In this document: positions 24,834 to 32,606 of the stretch, piece after piece | Numbering within the stretch: position 1 is the stretch's first letter | Layout of the letters: each line of letters opens with the position of its first letter | Assembly (NCBI GenBank): GCA_036273735.1 | Contig: DASUHA010000136.1 | Coordinates: 37,269 to 101,268 of the forward strand | Direction of reading: 5' to 3' | DNA length: 64,000 nt | Source of the DNA: 13-2-20CM-66-19 sp036273735 | GTDB lineage: Bacteria; Pseudomonadota; Gammaproteobacteria; Steroidobacterales; Steroidobacteraceae | Notes under the pieces: generated by a model | Seen by the model: only the letters and a program-made list of their open reading frames with translations | Databases searched by the model: none | What the model was told of the DNA's origin: nothing | Translations under genes and position numbers: made by a program

Positions 24834-26099
24834 TCAGCTGCCCGCAGTCGGGCACTTGCGCGCTTCGTTCTTCACCTGCCGCTTCGGCTCGAGCTTCCAG
24901 TCGGCTGGAATTTCGAACTGATCGGATGGGATGCTCGAGGTATCCAGTGAGGTGGTCTCGGTCGTGAGCGAGACGACGCGCACGAGCGGCCCGGAGGCGC
25001 TCGGAGCGGGCGTCGTCGCACCGCTGGCCCCCGACGGAGCCGGCTGCCCAGACATGGAGTTGGCCGCTGCGCTGGCGGCCGGGTCGGCTGCCTCATTGGC
25101 GGCGCCGGCTGCCGCCGCGCCGCCCGCGGAATCGGCATGGATGGCCGCGGCGCCCCGGTGGAAAAGCCCGGCAAATCCGCCGGCGAGGGCGTGGGAGGCG
25201 ATGGAGTGCATGCTGAGCTCACCGCCGCCACCGTTGCTCGCCTGCTGCTGCGCTGCGTCCTTCGCCTTGCCGCAATGCGGTCCGCCGAAGGCCATGTAGA
25301 AAGTCGTGCGCAGTGGGTAGCCTTTGAGATCGGCCGCCTTGGCCCGCAGCTGCTTCAGTGCGTCCGCGTACGGCGCCATGAGCTGCTGGACCGCGTGCTG
25401 CAGCTGTGGGCTGTTGGGATCGAGACCCTGGGCTGCGAGATACTTCTTCACGAAGGCGGTGCGCTCGCCGGCGCCGGCGAGCTCATCCGCGGTGAGCCAG
25501 GTCTCGAAGCCGTAGTCGAACTCGCACACATCCCCGGTCTGCGAGTCGGTGCAGGTCTGCGACATCACGACGCTCGTCTTGCGGGCATCGTGGCCGAGGA
25601 TCGTGGCATGCTCGTCGGTAGCCGTGACATTGAGGACTGGTGCCGACATCTGGCAATGCGAAGTGTCGGGACTGCGCTGCGAGACGTTCTGTGACTGCGG
25701 CATCGGACACTTCTTCATCTCCTCCATCGCCGCCTGGAGCTCCTGCTGCGCCCGAGCGCGCTCCTCCGCTGTCGGGAAAGCTGTTTCCGTGTAGCGCCTG
25801 TTCGAGGGTTGCAGCTCCCACTCGACCTTCCTATCGAGGCGGACGATCTTGCCGCCCTCGACATTGTGGCAGAAGAGCGAGAGGAAGCCGTGGCACTGTA
25901 CGTTGGTGTCGGTACGCTGCTTGTCGGCAGTCGTGCGCTCCACCGAATTGACGTCGATGTTGAGCCCGGCCAGGCTCATGGATGTCTTCTGCCCGACCGT
26001 CACGTCGGCGCGCGCCGCTGTCGGCAGCATCGTAAGAGCCGCGGCGCCGGACAGTACGAGGGCGAGAGTGCCCCGGGCGAGGCTATGAATTGTGGTCAC
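24834..26099 (-). CDS. Unknown secreted protein, cysteine-containing
   Basis: 421 residues, not recognised. A signal peptide (about 1-31, ending AARAD) is followed by a beta-rich region with QKTSMSLAGLNIDV, an early CHGFLSLFCHN pair of cysteines, ERARAQQELQAAMEEMKKC (helical) and further cysteines near CTDSQTGDVCEFDYGFETWL. The middle resembles DUF4412-type domains that describe a conversion such as resistance to a reporter (ATILGHDARKTSVV). A low-complexity Ala/Ser/Pro segment lies at about 300-370, and the C-terminus is charged. The cysteines suggest periplasmic disulfides. It sits next to the DUF4097/ECF operon on the same strand. Function unknown. Confidence 0.75.
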   Translation of the reverse strand: MTTIHSLARGTLALVLSGAAALTMLPTAARADVTVGQKTSMSLAGLNIDVNSVERTTADKQRTDTNVQCHGFLSLFCHNVEGGKIVRLDRKVEWELQPSNRRYTETAFPTAEERARAQQELQAAMEEMKKCPMPQSQNVSQRSPDTSHCQMSAPVLNVTATDEHATILGHDARKTSVVMSQTCTDSQTGDVCEFDYGFETWLTADELAGAGERTAFVKKYLAAQGLDPNSPQLQHAVQQLMAPYADALKQLRAKAADLKGYPLRTTFYMAFGGPHCGKAKDAAQQQASNGGGGELSMHSIASHALAGGFAGLFHRGAAAIHADSAGGAAAAGAANEAADPAASAAANSMSGQPAPSGASGATTPAPSASGPLVRVVSLTTETTSLDTSSIPSDQFEIPADWKLEPKRQVKNEARKCPTAGS

Positions 26100-26249
26100 G
26101 GCGGTCTCCCCTTATAAGAGTTGGAGTTGGACATCGCCTCCTGCTGAGGCGGATATTGTCCGCCTTCGCGTCCCGCCTGTCGATGCTACCACGCCGGCCC
26201 GGCGCGCCGTGAGATGCCGGGCCGAGTCTGAGATCAAGTCCCTGAGGAC

Positions 26250-26278
26250 CCGGGTCCGGCGCTGTCTTCCGGACCCGG
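26250..26278 (-). terminator. Strong hairpin after the ECF-DUF4097 operon
   Basis: CCGGGTCCGG and CCGGACCCGG form a perfect 10-bp stem with a 9-base loop, starting 12 bp past the DUF4097 stop codon in the direction of transcription. There is no clear U-tract, so it may stop transcription inefficiently or protect the transcript end. Confidence 0.55.
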
Positions 26279-26290
26279 ACCCGGCCGAGC

Positions 26291-27211
26291 TCAGCGGTCG
26301 CAGAGCGAGATGTCGCCGCTCAGGCTCTGCAGCCGGATGTGGCCACCGCCCGCCCCTCGCGTTCCATCGAGGTGCCGCCCGGGTCCGTACTCGCTGGTCC
26401 GCTCCGATTTCTGACCGAAACAATCGGTGATGTCGCCGCTGAAAGTCTTGGCCTCGTAAGCGTAGCCACCGTCCACTCGGATTCTCTGACTGCCGCTCAC
26501 CGTCTCCGACTCGACCGTGCCGCCCTGATCGAGCCGGGCGCTCAGGACCATATCGCCCGAGGTGGTGTTGAGCCGCACCATGCGAGCGGTCGAAAGCCCC
26601 GCCTGGAGCGTGCCGTTCACCGTCCTGGCCTCGAGCTCACCGGCGACGTTCGTGACGGTTACATCGCCGCTCACACTCGTCACGCGCAGCCTGCCGGCAC
26701 GACTGCTGCCCTTGAGGTGCACCTCTCCGCTCACCGATTGCACCTCGTCGTCTCCCGACCCGAGCTCTGCGTTGATGTCACCGCTCACGGTGCGAAGTTG
26801 TTGGGTACCCTCGACGCCGCTGGACCTGATGTCCGAGCTGACCCCTGATACATCGACTTCGCTGCCCCGCGGCACGTAGATCTCGAGGCGAACGGACGAG
26901 TCGCCGCCGAACGAGTCGTTGTCGGACGACCCGGGTGAATTGCAGCCCCGCGAGTTGTACGTGACACAGATGCTCGTGCGGCCGCGGCTGCTCCTGACCT
27001 TCACACGGTCGCTACCCGACACATCGGCATTGACCGATACCGTGGGCTTGTCCCACCCGGTGATCACGATGTCTCCGGAGATGTTGCTGACATCGACCTC
27101 GCCGTTCGGATCGGCAGCAACCTGCTGCTGGAACGTGCCGGCGTGAGCCGCTTGCGCCGCTATTGCGAGCGATGCCGCCAGGATTGCCATACGGGCTATG
27201 GATGTGTTCAT
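26291..27211 (-). CDS. DUF4097-family beta-helix-like secreted protein
   Basis: 306 residues: signal peptide (1-24) and a long run of repeated beta-strand units, each with a VSGD/ISGD/TSGD turn (for example VSNISGDIVITGW, LRTVSGDINAEL, VTSVSGDVTVTN, LQSLSGDISLC). This is the DUF4097 (bactofilin-like adhesin) family, thought to form a right-handed beta solenoid. Cysteines near CVTYNSRGC may pair. The ATG overlaps the anti-sigma stop (ATGA), so it is made with the sigma/anti-sigma pair and may be the envelope partner that the system senses. The role is not known for the family. Confidence 0.87.
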   Translation of the reverse strand: MNTSIARMAILAASLAIAAQAAHAGTFQQQVAADPNGEVDVSNISGDIVITGWDKPTVSVNADVSGSDRVKVRSSRGRTSICVTYNSRGCNSPGSSDNDSFGGDSSVRLEIYVPRGSEVDVSGVSSDIRSSGVEGTQQLRTVSGDINAELGSGDDEVQSVSGEVHLKGSSRAGRLRVTSVSGDVTVTNVAGELEARTVNGTLQAGLSTARMVRLNTTSGDMVLSARLDQGGTVESETVSGSQRIRVDGGYAYEAKTFSGDITDCFGQKSERTSEYGPGRHLDGTRGAGGGHIRLQSLSGDISLCDR

Positions 27212-27810
27212 GTTCCGGACTCTCCGCCGTCGCCCGCCTGCTGGACGGTCGACAGCACTTGCATTTCATTCTGATAGGAATCGATCAGCAGCTCCTGCAG
27301 CAGCGCATTCCCGGGCTCCCGGCCCAGCGCCTGTTGGATCTCCTGCATCGACTGGTGAATGGTGGCGAGGCTCGTGAGCACCTTCTGCCGGGTAGCCGGC
27401 GAGAGGTGCGCGAGTCGCGCGTTCAGCGAGCTCAGCAGCGCCGCACGCTCGCGCAGATACCGCGGATCGGTGACATAGGCGACGGTCATTCCCCCGCCTG
27501 CGATGCTCGCATTGCTGCCGCTCTTCGCAACGACGGGCGGCGCCGAACGGACGGAGGGCGAGAGAATCCATCGGTCGATGGATATACCGATCACGACCGC
27601 AGCGAAGACAGCGGCGAGAGCAGCGGAGAGGCCGGCGATACGCATGATCCGCGGCCGGCGTACTGCCGGCTCAGCCGTCTCGTGGCGCTCCCCCTCGCTG
27701 ACGCTCGCGCGCAGCTTCGCCTCGAGCGATGTCCAGCCGTCATGCGGTGGCGCAATGTCTCTCGGCAGCTCGCTCAGCCGCCTGATCTTGGAAGTGACAG
27801 GGTCGCTCAT
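27208..27810 (-). CDS. Putative anti-sigma factor with single membrane span
   Basis: 200 residues. The N-terminal about 55 residues are cytoplasmic and charged, one transmembrane helix lies at about 57-76 (IAGLSAALAAVFAAVVIGI), and the rest is periplasmic and helical (LSPATRQKVLTSLATIHQSM). It lacks the zinc anti-sigma HxxxCxxC motif. Position between an ECF sigma gene and DUF4097, with ATGA overlaps on both sides, makes it the cognate anti-sigma factor. The family is not named by sequence; the role rests on context. Confidence 0.7.
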   Translation of the reverse strand: MSDPVTSKIRRLSELPRDIAPPHDGWTSLEAKLRASVSEGERHETAEPAVRRPRIMRIAGLSAALAAVFAAVVIGISIDRWILSPSVRSAPPVVAKSGSNASIAGGGMTVAYVTDPRYLRERAALLSSLNARLAHLSPATRQKVLTSLATIHQSMQEIQQALGREPGNALLQELLIDSYQNEMQVLSTVQQAGDGGESGT

Positions 27811-28376
27811 GGATGAGCCTCCGGTTCCAGCCTCGTGCGCAGGAGCGCGCGGGCCCGGTGCAATTGAGCCTTGCACGTGCCCTCGGCGACGCCGAGCATC
27901 TGCGCCGCCTCACCGTGCGAGTAGCCGTAAATGCCGCAGATCACGAGTACGTCCCGAGCACCTTCGGGCAACGAGCCGATCGCTGCTTCGATTTCCCTGA
28001 TTTCGACGGGTGTGTCGAGCGTCCATTCCCCCGGCGGGGCCGCGACGTCTTCGTCCGCGTCCCCGGTCAGGGAGGGCAATTCAGCCTGCGCCGACGCCTT
28101 GCGGCGCCGGTTCAGCACCACGTTTACCGCAATGCGGTGCAGCCAAGTCTTGAAGCTGCTGCGCGTCTCGAATCGTCCCAGGGCCCGCCAGGCGTTGAGG
28201 AAGGCCTCCTGGGCGCAGTCCTCCGCTGTAGCCGGATCACGGACCATCCGCAGGCAGAGGCCATACACCTTGCCTACGTGGTCGCGATACAGGCGCTCGA
28301 AGGCGCGCATGTCGCCGCTGCGGGCTCGCTGTATGAGCCCTGTTTCCCATTCGACGCTTTGTGCTGCTGAGACCAT
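27807..28376 (-). CDS. ECF RNA polymerase sigma factor (RpoE-like)
   Basis: 189 residues. Region 2 is visible as AFERLYRDHVGKVYGLCLRMVRDPATAEDCAQEAFLNAW (key pieces FERLYRDHV and DCAQEAF) and FKTWLHRIAVNVVLNRRR; region 4 as SLPEGARDVLVICGIYGYSHGEAAQMLGVAEGTCKAQLHRARALLR (read in parts: SLPEGARDVLV and GVAEGTCKAQLHRAR). GGAG lies 6 bases before the ATG at 28376. It probably directs an envelope-stress regulon together with the downstream anti-sigma and DUF4097 genes. Autoregulation is likely but no matching promoter was identified upstream. Confidence 0.9.
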   Translation of the reverse strand: MVSAAQSVEWETGLIQRARSGDMRAFERLYRDHVGKVYGLCLRMVRDPATAEDCAQEAFLNAWRALGRFETRSSFKTWLHRIAVNVVLNRRRKASAQAELPSLTGDADEDVAAPPGEWTLDTPVEIREIEAAIGSLPEGARDVLVICGIYGYSHGEAAQMLGVAEGTCKAQLHRARALLRTRLEPEAHP

Positions 28377-28462
28377 GCATCTCCTTGGATACACCCGGGA
28401 TCGGGAGCGTTTAAGGCAGCCCTCCATTTGCGAGCCCCAGCCCCCCGGGGGAGCCCGCAGGC

Positions 28463-29461
28463 CTAACGCAAGGCCGCCAGGTACGCGTAGTCGGCCTTGG
28501 CCGCATCCATCCGCGGTCCGGTAAAGGGAGGCTCCTGCTCTACGTAGAAATGCCTCACCCCGACCCGGTACGCCACTGGCAGGATGGCCTTCCAGTCCAG
28601 CCTCCCCGAGCCTACGTCCGCGGGGTTCATTCTGAAGGCCGTATTGGGCACCGTACTCGCCTCGAGGTCCTTGACGTGTACGAGCCGGAAGCGGCCGCGG
28701 TGCGCCCGTAGCAGCGGGATCGGATCGATGCCGGCGGCCGCGACCCAGCCGAAGTCCATCTCGAACCACACCTCGGCGGGATCGGTGTTCTCGAGCAGCA
28801 GGTCATATCCGGTCTTCGAACCGTACCTGCCGAACTCGGCGTTGTGATTGTGGTAAGCCAGCTTCAGCCCCTCCCGCGCAAGAGCGGCCGCTTTCGCATT
28901 GAGCTGCGCCGCGGTACGCCGCCAGTCATCGGCCGTCATCCCGCGGCCGGCACGGCCGAGGAACGCGAGGCCGTCCTCGCCCTTGCGCGGCCCGCCCATG
29001 CGCGGCGGGACGGGGAAGATCGGCACGACCACGTACTCGATGCCGATGCGATGCATGTCGGCCGCTAGCCGGCCGATGTCCCCCGCGAGCGTCGGACCGC
29101 CGCTGCCGTCCGGCTGCAGCGGTATGTGCGCGCTGGGACATGACAGCCCCGACCGATCGAGCGCCGAGCGCAGCTCTGCCGCGGGACGCTTCATCAGGCC
29201 TACCGTTTCCACCGTGCGATAGCCGATTCGGGCCAGCCTTTCAAGCGTTCCCTCGAGGTCCCGATAGGGCGCATCTCCGAGCGTATAGAGTTGAATTCCG
29301 ACAGGTAGATTTCGTGCGGCGAAGAACAGCGCGCGCCGCTCCCGAGCGGCGAACGAGGCGGTTGCCGTCGAGCACCCCACTCCTGCCGCTGCAGCCAGGA
29401 ACGCGCGCCGCGTCATCGCGGGTGTGGTCAGCGAGCTCGAGCCCGCCCCGCTTTTCCTCAT
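28463..29461 (-). CDS. Tat-exported sugar phosphate isomerase/epimerase-like TIM barrel
   Basis: 332 residues. A twin-arginine type signal (TRRAFLAAAAGVG, from an ATG at 29416) precedes an AP-endonuclease-2/xylose-isomerase-like TIM barrel with LPVGIQLYTLGDA, GYRTVETVGL, KLAYHNHNAEFG, WFEMDFGWV, FRLVHVKD and HFYVEQEP. The metal ligands of this fold (E, D, H, E at barrel ends) are plausibly in HNHNAEF, EMDFG, HVKD and EQEP. Such proteins isomerise sugars or keto sugars. A Tat signal suggests it folds with cofactor before export. Either ATG (29461 or 29416) fits; the longer one is listed. The exact substrate is unknown. Confidence 0.85.
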   Translation of the reverse strand: MRKSGAGSSSLTTPAMTRRAFLAAAAGVGCSTATASFAARERRALFFAARNLPVGIQLYTLGDAPYRDLEGTLERLARIGYRTVETVGLMKRPAAELRSALDRSGLSCPSAHIPLQPDGSGGPTLAGDIGRLAADMHRIGIEYVVVPIFPVPPRMGGPRKGEDGLAFLGRAGRGMTADDWRRTAAQLNAKAAALAREGLKLAYHNHNAEFGRYGSKTGYDLLLENTDPAEVWFEMDFGWVAAAGIDPIPLLRAHRGRFRLVHVKDLEASTVPNTAFRMNPADVGSGRLDWKAILPVAYRVGVRHFYVEQEPPFTGPRMDAAKADYAYLAALR

Positions 29462-29562
29462 CTCGGTATCTCCCGGGTAGCGATGGACGATTCTAATCCG
29501 CAGGCTTGGCCGCCCGCACGCCGGCGGTAGTTCCCACTTGACTCACGGCGTAGGATGCTCAT

Positions 29563-30480
29563 ATGAGCGTACTGCCCGATGCCGAGCCCGCCTGGGCGCC
29601 CTGCCCCGGGAGCCCGCAGCTCGCAGCCGTCATCGATGCGCGGCCAAGGGACCTCGGCGGCTTCAAAGTGGGCCGCGTGTTGCCTTCGACGGTGCGCCGG
29701 CTCATCGGCCCGTTCATCTTCTTCGATCACATGGGCCCCGCCGATTTCCCATCCGGACGGGGCATCGATGTACGACCCCATCCGCACATCGGACTCGCGA
29801 CCGTCACTTATCTCTTCCAGGGCGAGATCGTGCATCGTGACAGTCTGGGATCGGAGCAACCGATCCGACCCGGTGATGTCAACTGGATGACCGCCGGCCG
29901 CGGCATCGTTCATTCGGAGCGCACGGGCGGTGAGCTGCGGCAGGCGGGCTCGCGCCTCGATGGCCTGCAACTCTGGGTTGCGCTGCCGCGCCGGCACGAG
30001 GAGACCGAGCCCGAGTTCCACCACCACCCCGCGCGCACCCTGCCTGCCGTCGACGTCACTGGCATCCGCATCCGGGTGCTGGCGGGCAACGCCTACGGTG
30101 AGAGGTCTCCCGTGAGGACCTTCTCGCCGCTCTTCTACGCCGATGCAGCGATGCCTGCCGGCAGCGAGCTGCCGTTACCGGATGAGCACGAAGAGCGTGC
30201 CGCGTATGTGGTGAGCGGTGCGGTGCGATGCGGTAACGAGCGGGCCGGGAGCGGCCGCATGCTGGTGTTCGCACCGGGTGTGCCGGCAACTCTCAGTGCT
30301 GCCGGCGAGACGCGCGTAGCGCTCATCGGCGGTGCGCCCATCGACGGCGAGCGGCACATTTTCTGGAATTTCGTCTCGAGCTCTCAGGAGCGGATCGAGC
30401 AGGCCAAGCGTGACTGGCGCGAGAGCCGCTTCCCCAAAGTTCCGGGGGACGAGCGGGAGTTCATCCCGCTTCCGGATTGA
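29563..30480 (+). CDS. Pirin-family protein
   Basis: 305 residues, two cupin domains. The pirin metal site is visible: HPHIGL (two histidines) followed by VHSER with histidine and glutamate. RLIGPFIFFDHMGPADF and GDVNWMTAGRGIVHSER are hallmark segments. Bacterial pirins such as YhhW bind iron and can cleave quercetin; others act in stress responses. It is a single-gene unit upstream of, and convergent with, the ornithine cyclodeaminase-like gene. Function beyond the family is not known. Confidence 0.9.
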   Translation: MSVLPDAEPAWAPCPGSPQLAAVIDARPRDLGGFKVGRVLPSTVRRLIGPFIFFDHMGPADFPSGRGIDVRPHPHIGLATVTYLFQGEIVHRDSLGSEQPIRPGDVNWMTAGRGIVHSERTGGELRQAGSRLDGLQLWVALPRRHEETEPEFHHHPARTLPAVDVTGIRIRVLAGNAYGERSPVRTFSPLFYADAAMPAGSELPLPDEHEERAAYVVSGAVRCGNERAGSGRMLVFAPGVPATLSAAGETRVALIGGAPIDGERHIFWNFVSSSQERIEQAKRDWRESRFPKVPGDEREFIPLPD

Positions 30481-30558
30481 GCGCGCTGCAGGGGAATGAC
30501 ATCAGCGACGCACGCGGACGCATAGATGGAGCGGCAGATCGCGGTCGCGATGACGCTC

Positions 30559-31539
30559 TCAATTGCCCAGGCCCGCCCTCGAGTGCAGGTAACTCACCGC
30601 GGCCAGGTCCTGTACGATGTGGCCGAGCGACTTGTAGAGCGTGATCTCTTCGGCCGTGCGACGGCCGGCCACCCGCCCGAGCAACACCTCGCCGAGCTCG
30701 GCCACGATGTGGCTGTCATCGATGAGCCCGGCCTCTTTCGCCAACAGAAACTCCGCTGCGGCGGCGAGCGCCGAGCGGCGGCTGTCGGCGATGTAGCGGC
30801 TCATCCTCACCAGCGAGTGATCGATCTCGACCGGCCCCGGGTGGCTCGAGCCGACGGCGTTGACGTGTGTTCCCGGGCGCACCCACTCGCCGAGCAGGAT
30901 CGGCGTGCGTGAGCCGGTAACGGTGCAGATGATGTCGGCGGCGGCAGCTGCTTCGCGTCCGTCTGCGACGGCGCTGACCCCAACCCCAACCTCGCGCTCC
31001 ATCTGCTTCGCGAAGCCGGCAGCCCGCTCCATCGAGCGGCCCCACACGAGAATCCTGTCCAGTTTCCGCACGCGTACCAGAGCCCGGATGTGGGAGGCGG
31101 CCTGCGCTCCGCAGCCGAAGATTGCGAGCGTGCGCGCATCGCGCCGCGCGAGCGCATCGGTCGCGACCGCGGAAGCGGCGGCGGTGCGGATCTCCGTCAC
31201 CTCCCCTGCATCGGCAATGCAGACGAGGTGTCCACTCTCACGGTCGAACAGCACCACTACCCCGCGATGCGCGGAGCGGCCGGGCTGCGCCGGATCGGCA
31301 AACACCGATAGCACCTTGGCCCCGAACCCGTGCGGGGCGGCGAGCATGCCCGGCATCATGCCGAAGGCCTTGGCAGGAGCGATCTCGAAGATGCTGCGCA
31401 GCGGCTGCGGCTTGCCGTCCGCAGTGAATTCGGTCATGGCGGCGCGGACGGCGCAGATGCAGCCCTCGAAGTCGAGCAGCCCGCGCACTTCCTCCGGGCC
31501 GTAGAAGGGCACGCTCCCCCTGGGGCCGGTCTGCGTCAC
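30559..31539 (-). CDS. Ornithine cyclodeaminase/mu-crystallin family protein
   Basis: 326 residues beginning at a GTG that overlaps the ilvE stop (GTGA). The Rossmann loop is IFGCGAQAASHI, with the family substrate segments MPGML, FDRESGHLVCIADAGEVTEIRTAA and HVNAVGSSHPG. Members interconvert imino and amino acids, for example ornithine to proline, alanine dehydrogenase or imine reductase activity. Coupling to a branched-chain aminotransferase suggests an amino-acid or imine substrate, but which is not predictable. Confidence 0.85.
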   Translation of the reverse strand: MTQTGPRGSVPFYGPEEVRGLLDFEGCICAVRAAMTEFTADGKPQPLRSIFEIAPAKAFGMMPGMLAAPHGFGAKVLSVFADPAQPGRSAHRGVVVLFDRESGHLVCIADAGEVTEIRTAAASAVATDALARRDARTLAIFGCGAQAASHIRALVRVRKLDRILVWGRSMERAAGFAKQMEREVGVGVSAVADGREAAAAADIICTVTGSRTPILLGEWVRPGTHVNAVGSSHPGPVEIDHSLVRMSRYIADSRRSALAAAAEFLLAKEAGLIDDSHIVAELGEVLLGRVAGRRTAEEITLYKSLGHIVQDLAAVSYLHSRAGLGN

Positions 31540-32558
31540 ACCTTCTGCGTCCAGCCGTGCGTGTCGCGGGACTCTCCGCGCTGAACGGCCACCAGCCGCT
31601 CGCGCAGCTTCTTGGTATGCGGTCCGACATCGCCGCTCCCTACCCGATGGTCCTCACCGTGGTAGATGAGGGTGCCGACACCAGTCAGGACGGCGGCCGT
31701 GCCGGAGAGCGTCGCCTCGCCATCACGAACCCACTCGAGCATCTCGGCGACATCGAAGATCCGCTCCTCGACCTCGTAACCCGCCTCCCGTGCCAGAGTC
31801 AGCACCGAATCGCGTGTCACTCCATGGAGGAATGTCGAGTCGAGGCTGCGCGTCAGGATCCGGCCGTCGCGGATGAGGAGGAAGTTGGAGGCGCCGGTCT
31901 CCTGCACGGAGCCGCCCGGCGCGAACAGCACCTGGTCGGCGTTGTATTTGCGGCGTGCCTCGAGGGTGGGACCGAGCGCCGCGGCATAATTGCCGCCCGT
32001 CTTCACCTTGCCGGTCTGCGTGGCCGTGCGCGCATTGACGTCCTCGATGTAGATGCGCAGCGGCTTCATGCCGCCGGCGAAGTAATCCCACACCGGGCTC
32101 GCCAACACGATGAGATTCGCGTCGCTGGCCGCGGCCCCGGCTGCGCCGATGTTGGGCGTCGTGCCGAAGAGCATCGGCCGCATGTAGAGCGCCCCCGGCG
32201 CCTCCGGCACCGAATCACGGTTGCGGTCGATGGTGGTGCGGATCATCTCCTCGAGTTGCCGCGCATCCGGCTCCGGCAGGACGAGCGCGCGCGCGCTCTG
32301 GCGCATGCGCTCGATGTGGCGGTCCATCCGAAACACGTTGATGCTGCCATCGGCCCAGCGGTAAGCCTTGAAGCCCTCGAAGCAGGTACTGGCGTAGTGC
32401 AATACGTGCGCAGCCGGGTGCAGCTCGATCGGCCCGCAGGGCCGGGCCTCGAAGCGCCCCCATTGTCCGTTCTGGAAGCGGGCCAGGGTCATCGTAGGCG
32501 CCAGCACGGTTCCGAATGCCGGGCGCGGCTCTTGCGAAGGCTTAGGCATGCTGTTCAT
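31536..32558 (-). CDS. ilvE: Branched-chain amino acid aminotransferase
   Basis: 340 residues, class IV PLP aminotransferase. Hallmarks: YASTCFEGFKAYRW, the PLP lysine in TATQTGKVKTGGNYAAAL, and the phosphate and specificity loops VQETGASNFLLI, SLDSTFLHGVTRDSVL and SGTAAVLTGVG. This size and pattern match the longer BCAT type (BCAT1/IlvE) that makes Leu, Ile and Val. The start is ATG 32558; the frame runs on to 33056 into unrelated sequence. Its stop overlaps the next gene's GTG. Confidence 0.9.
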   Translation of the reverse strand: MNSMPKPSQEPRPAFGTVLAPTMTLARFQNGQWGRFEARPCGPIELHPAAHVLHYASTCFEGFKAYRWADGSINVFRMDRHIERMRQSARALVLPEPDARQLEEMIRTTIDRNRDSVPEAPGALYMRPMLFGTTPNIGAAGAAASDANLIVLASPVWDYFAGGMKPLRIYIEDVNARTATQTGKVKTGGNYAAALGPTLEARRKYNADQVLFAPGGSVQETGASNFLLIRDGRILTRSLDSTFLHGVTRDSVLTLAREAGYEVEERIFDVAEMLEWVRDGEATLSGTAAVLTGVGTLIYHGEDHRVGSGDVGPHTKKLRERLVAVQRGESRDTHGWTQKV

Positions 32559-32606
32559 GCGCGCCAGTGTAACGCCCGGGCGGGGTATGCGGCTACGATA
32601 GCCATC

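Noticed and set aside
31557..32606. A long open frame that would extend the GH94 gene by 350 codons upstream
   Set aside because: That part is antisense to ilvE and has no family similarity; the GH94 protein begins naturally at 32607.
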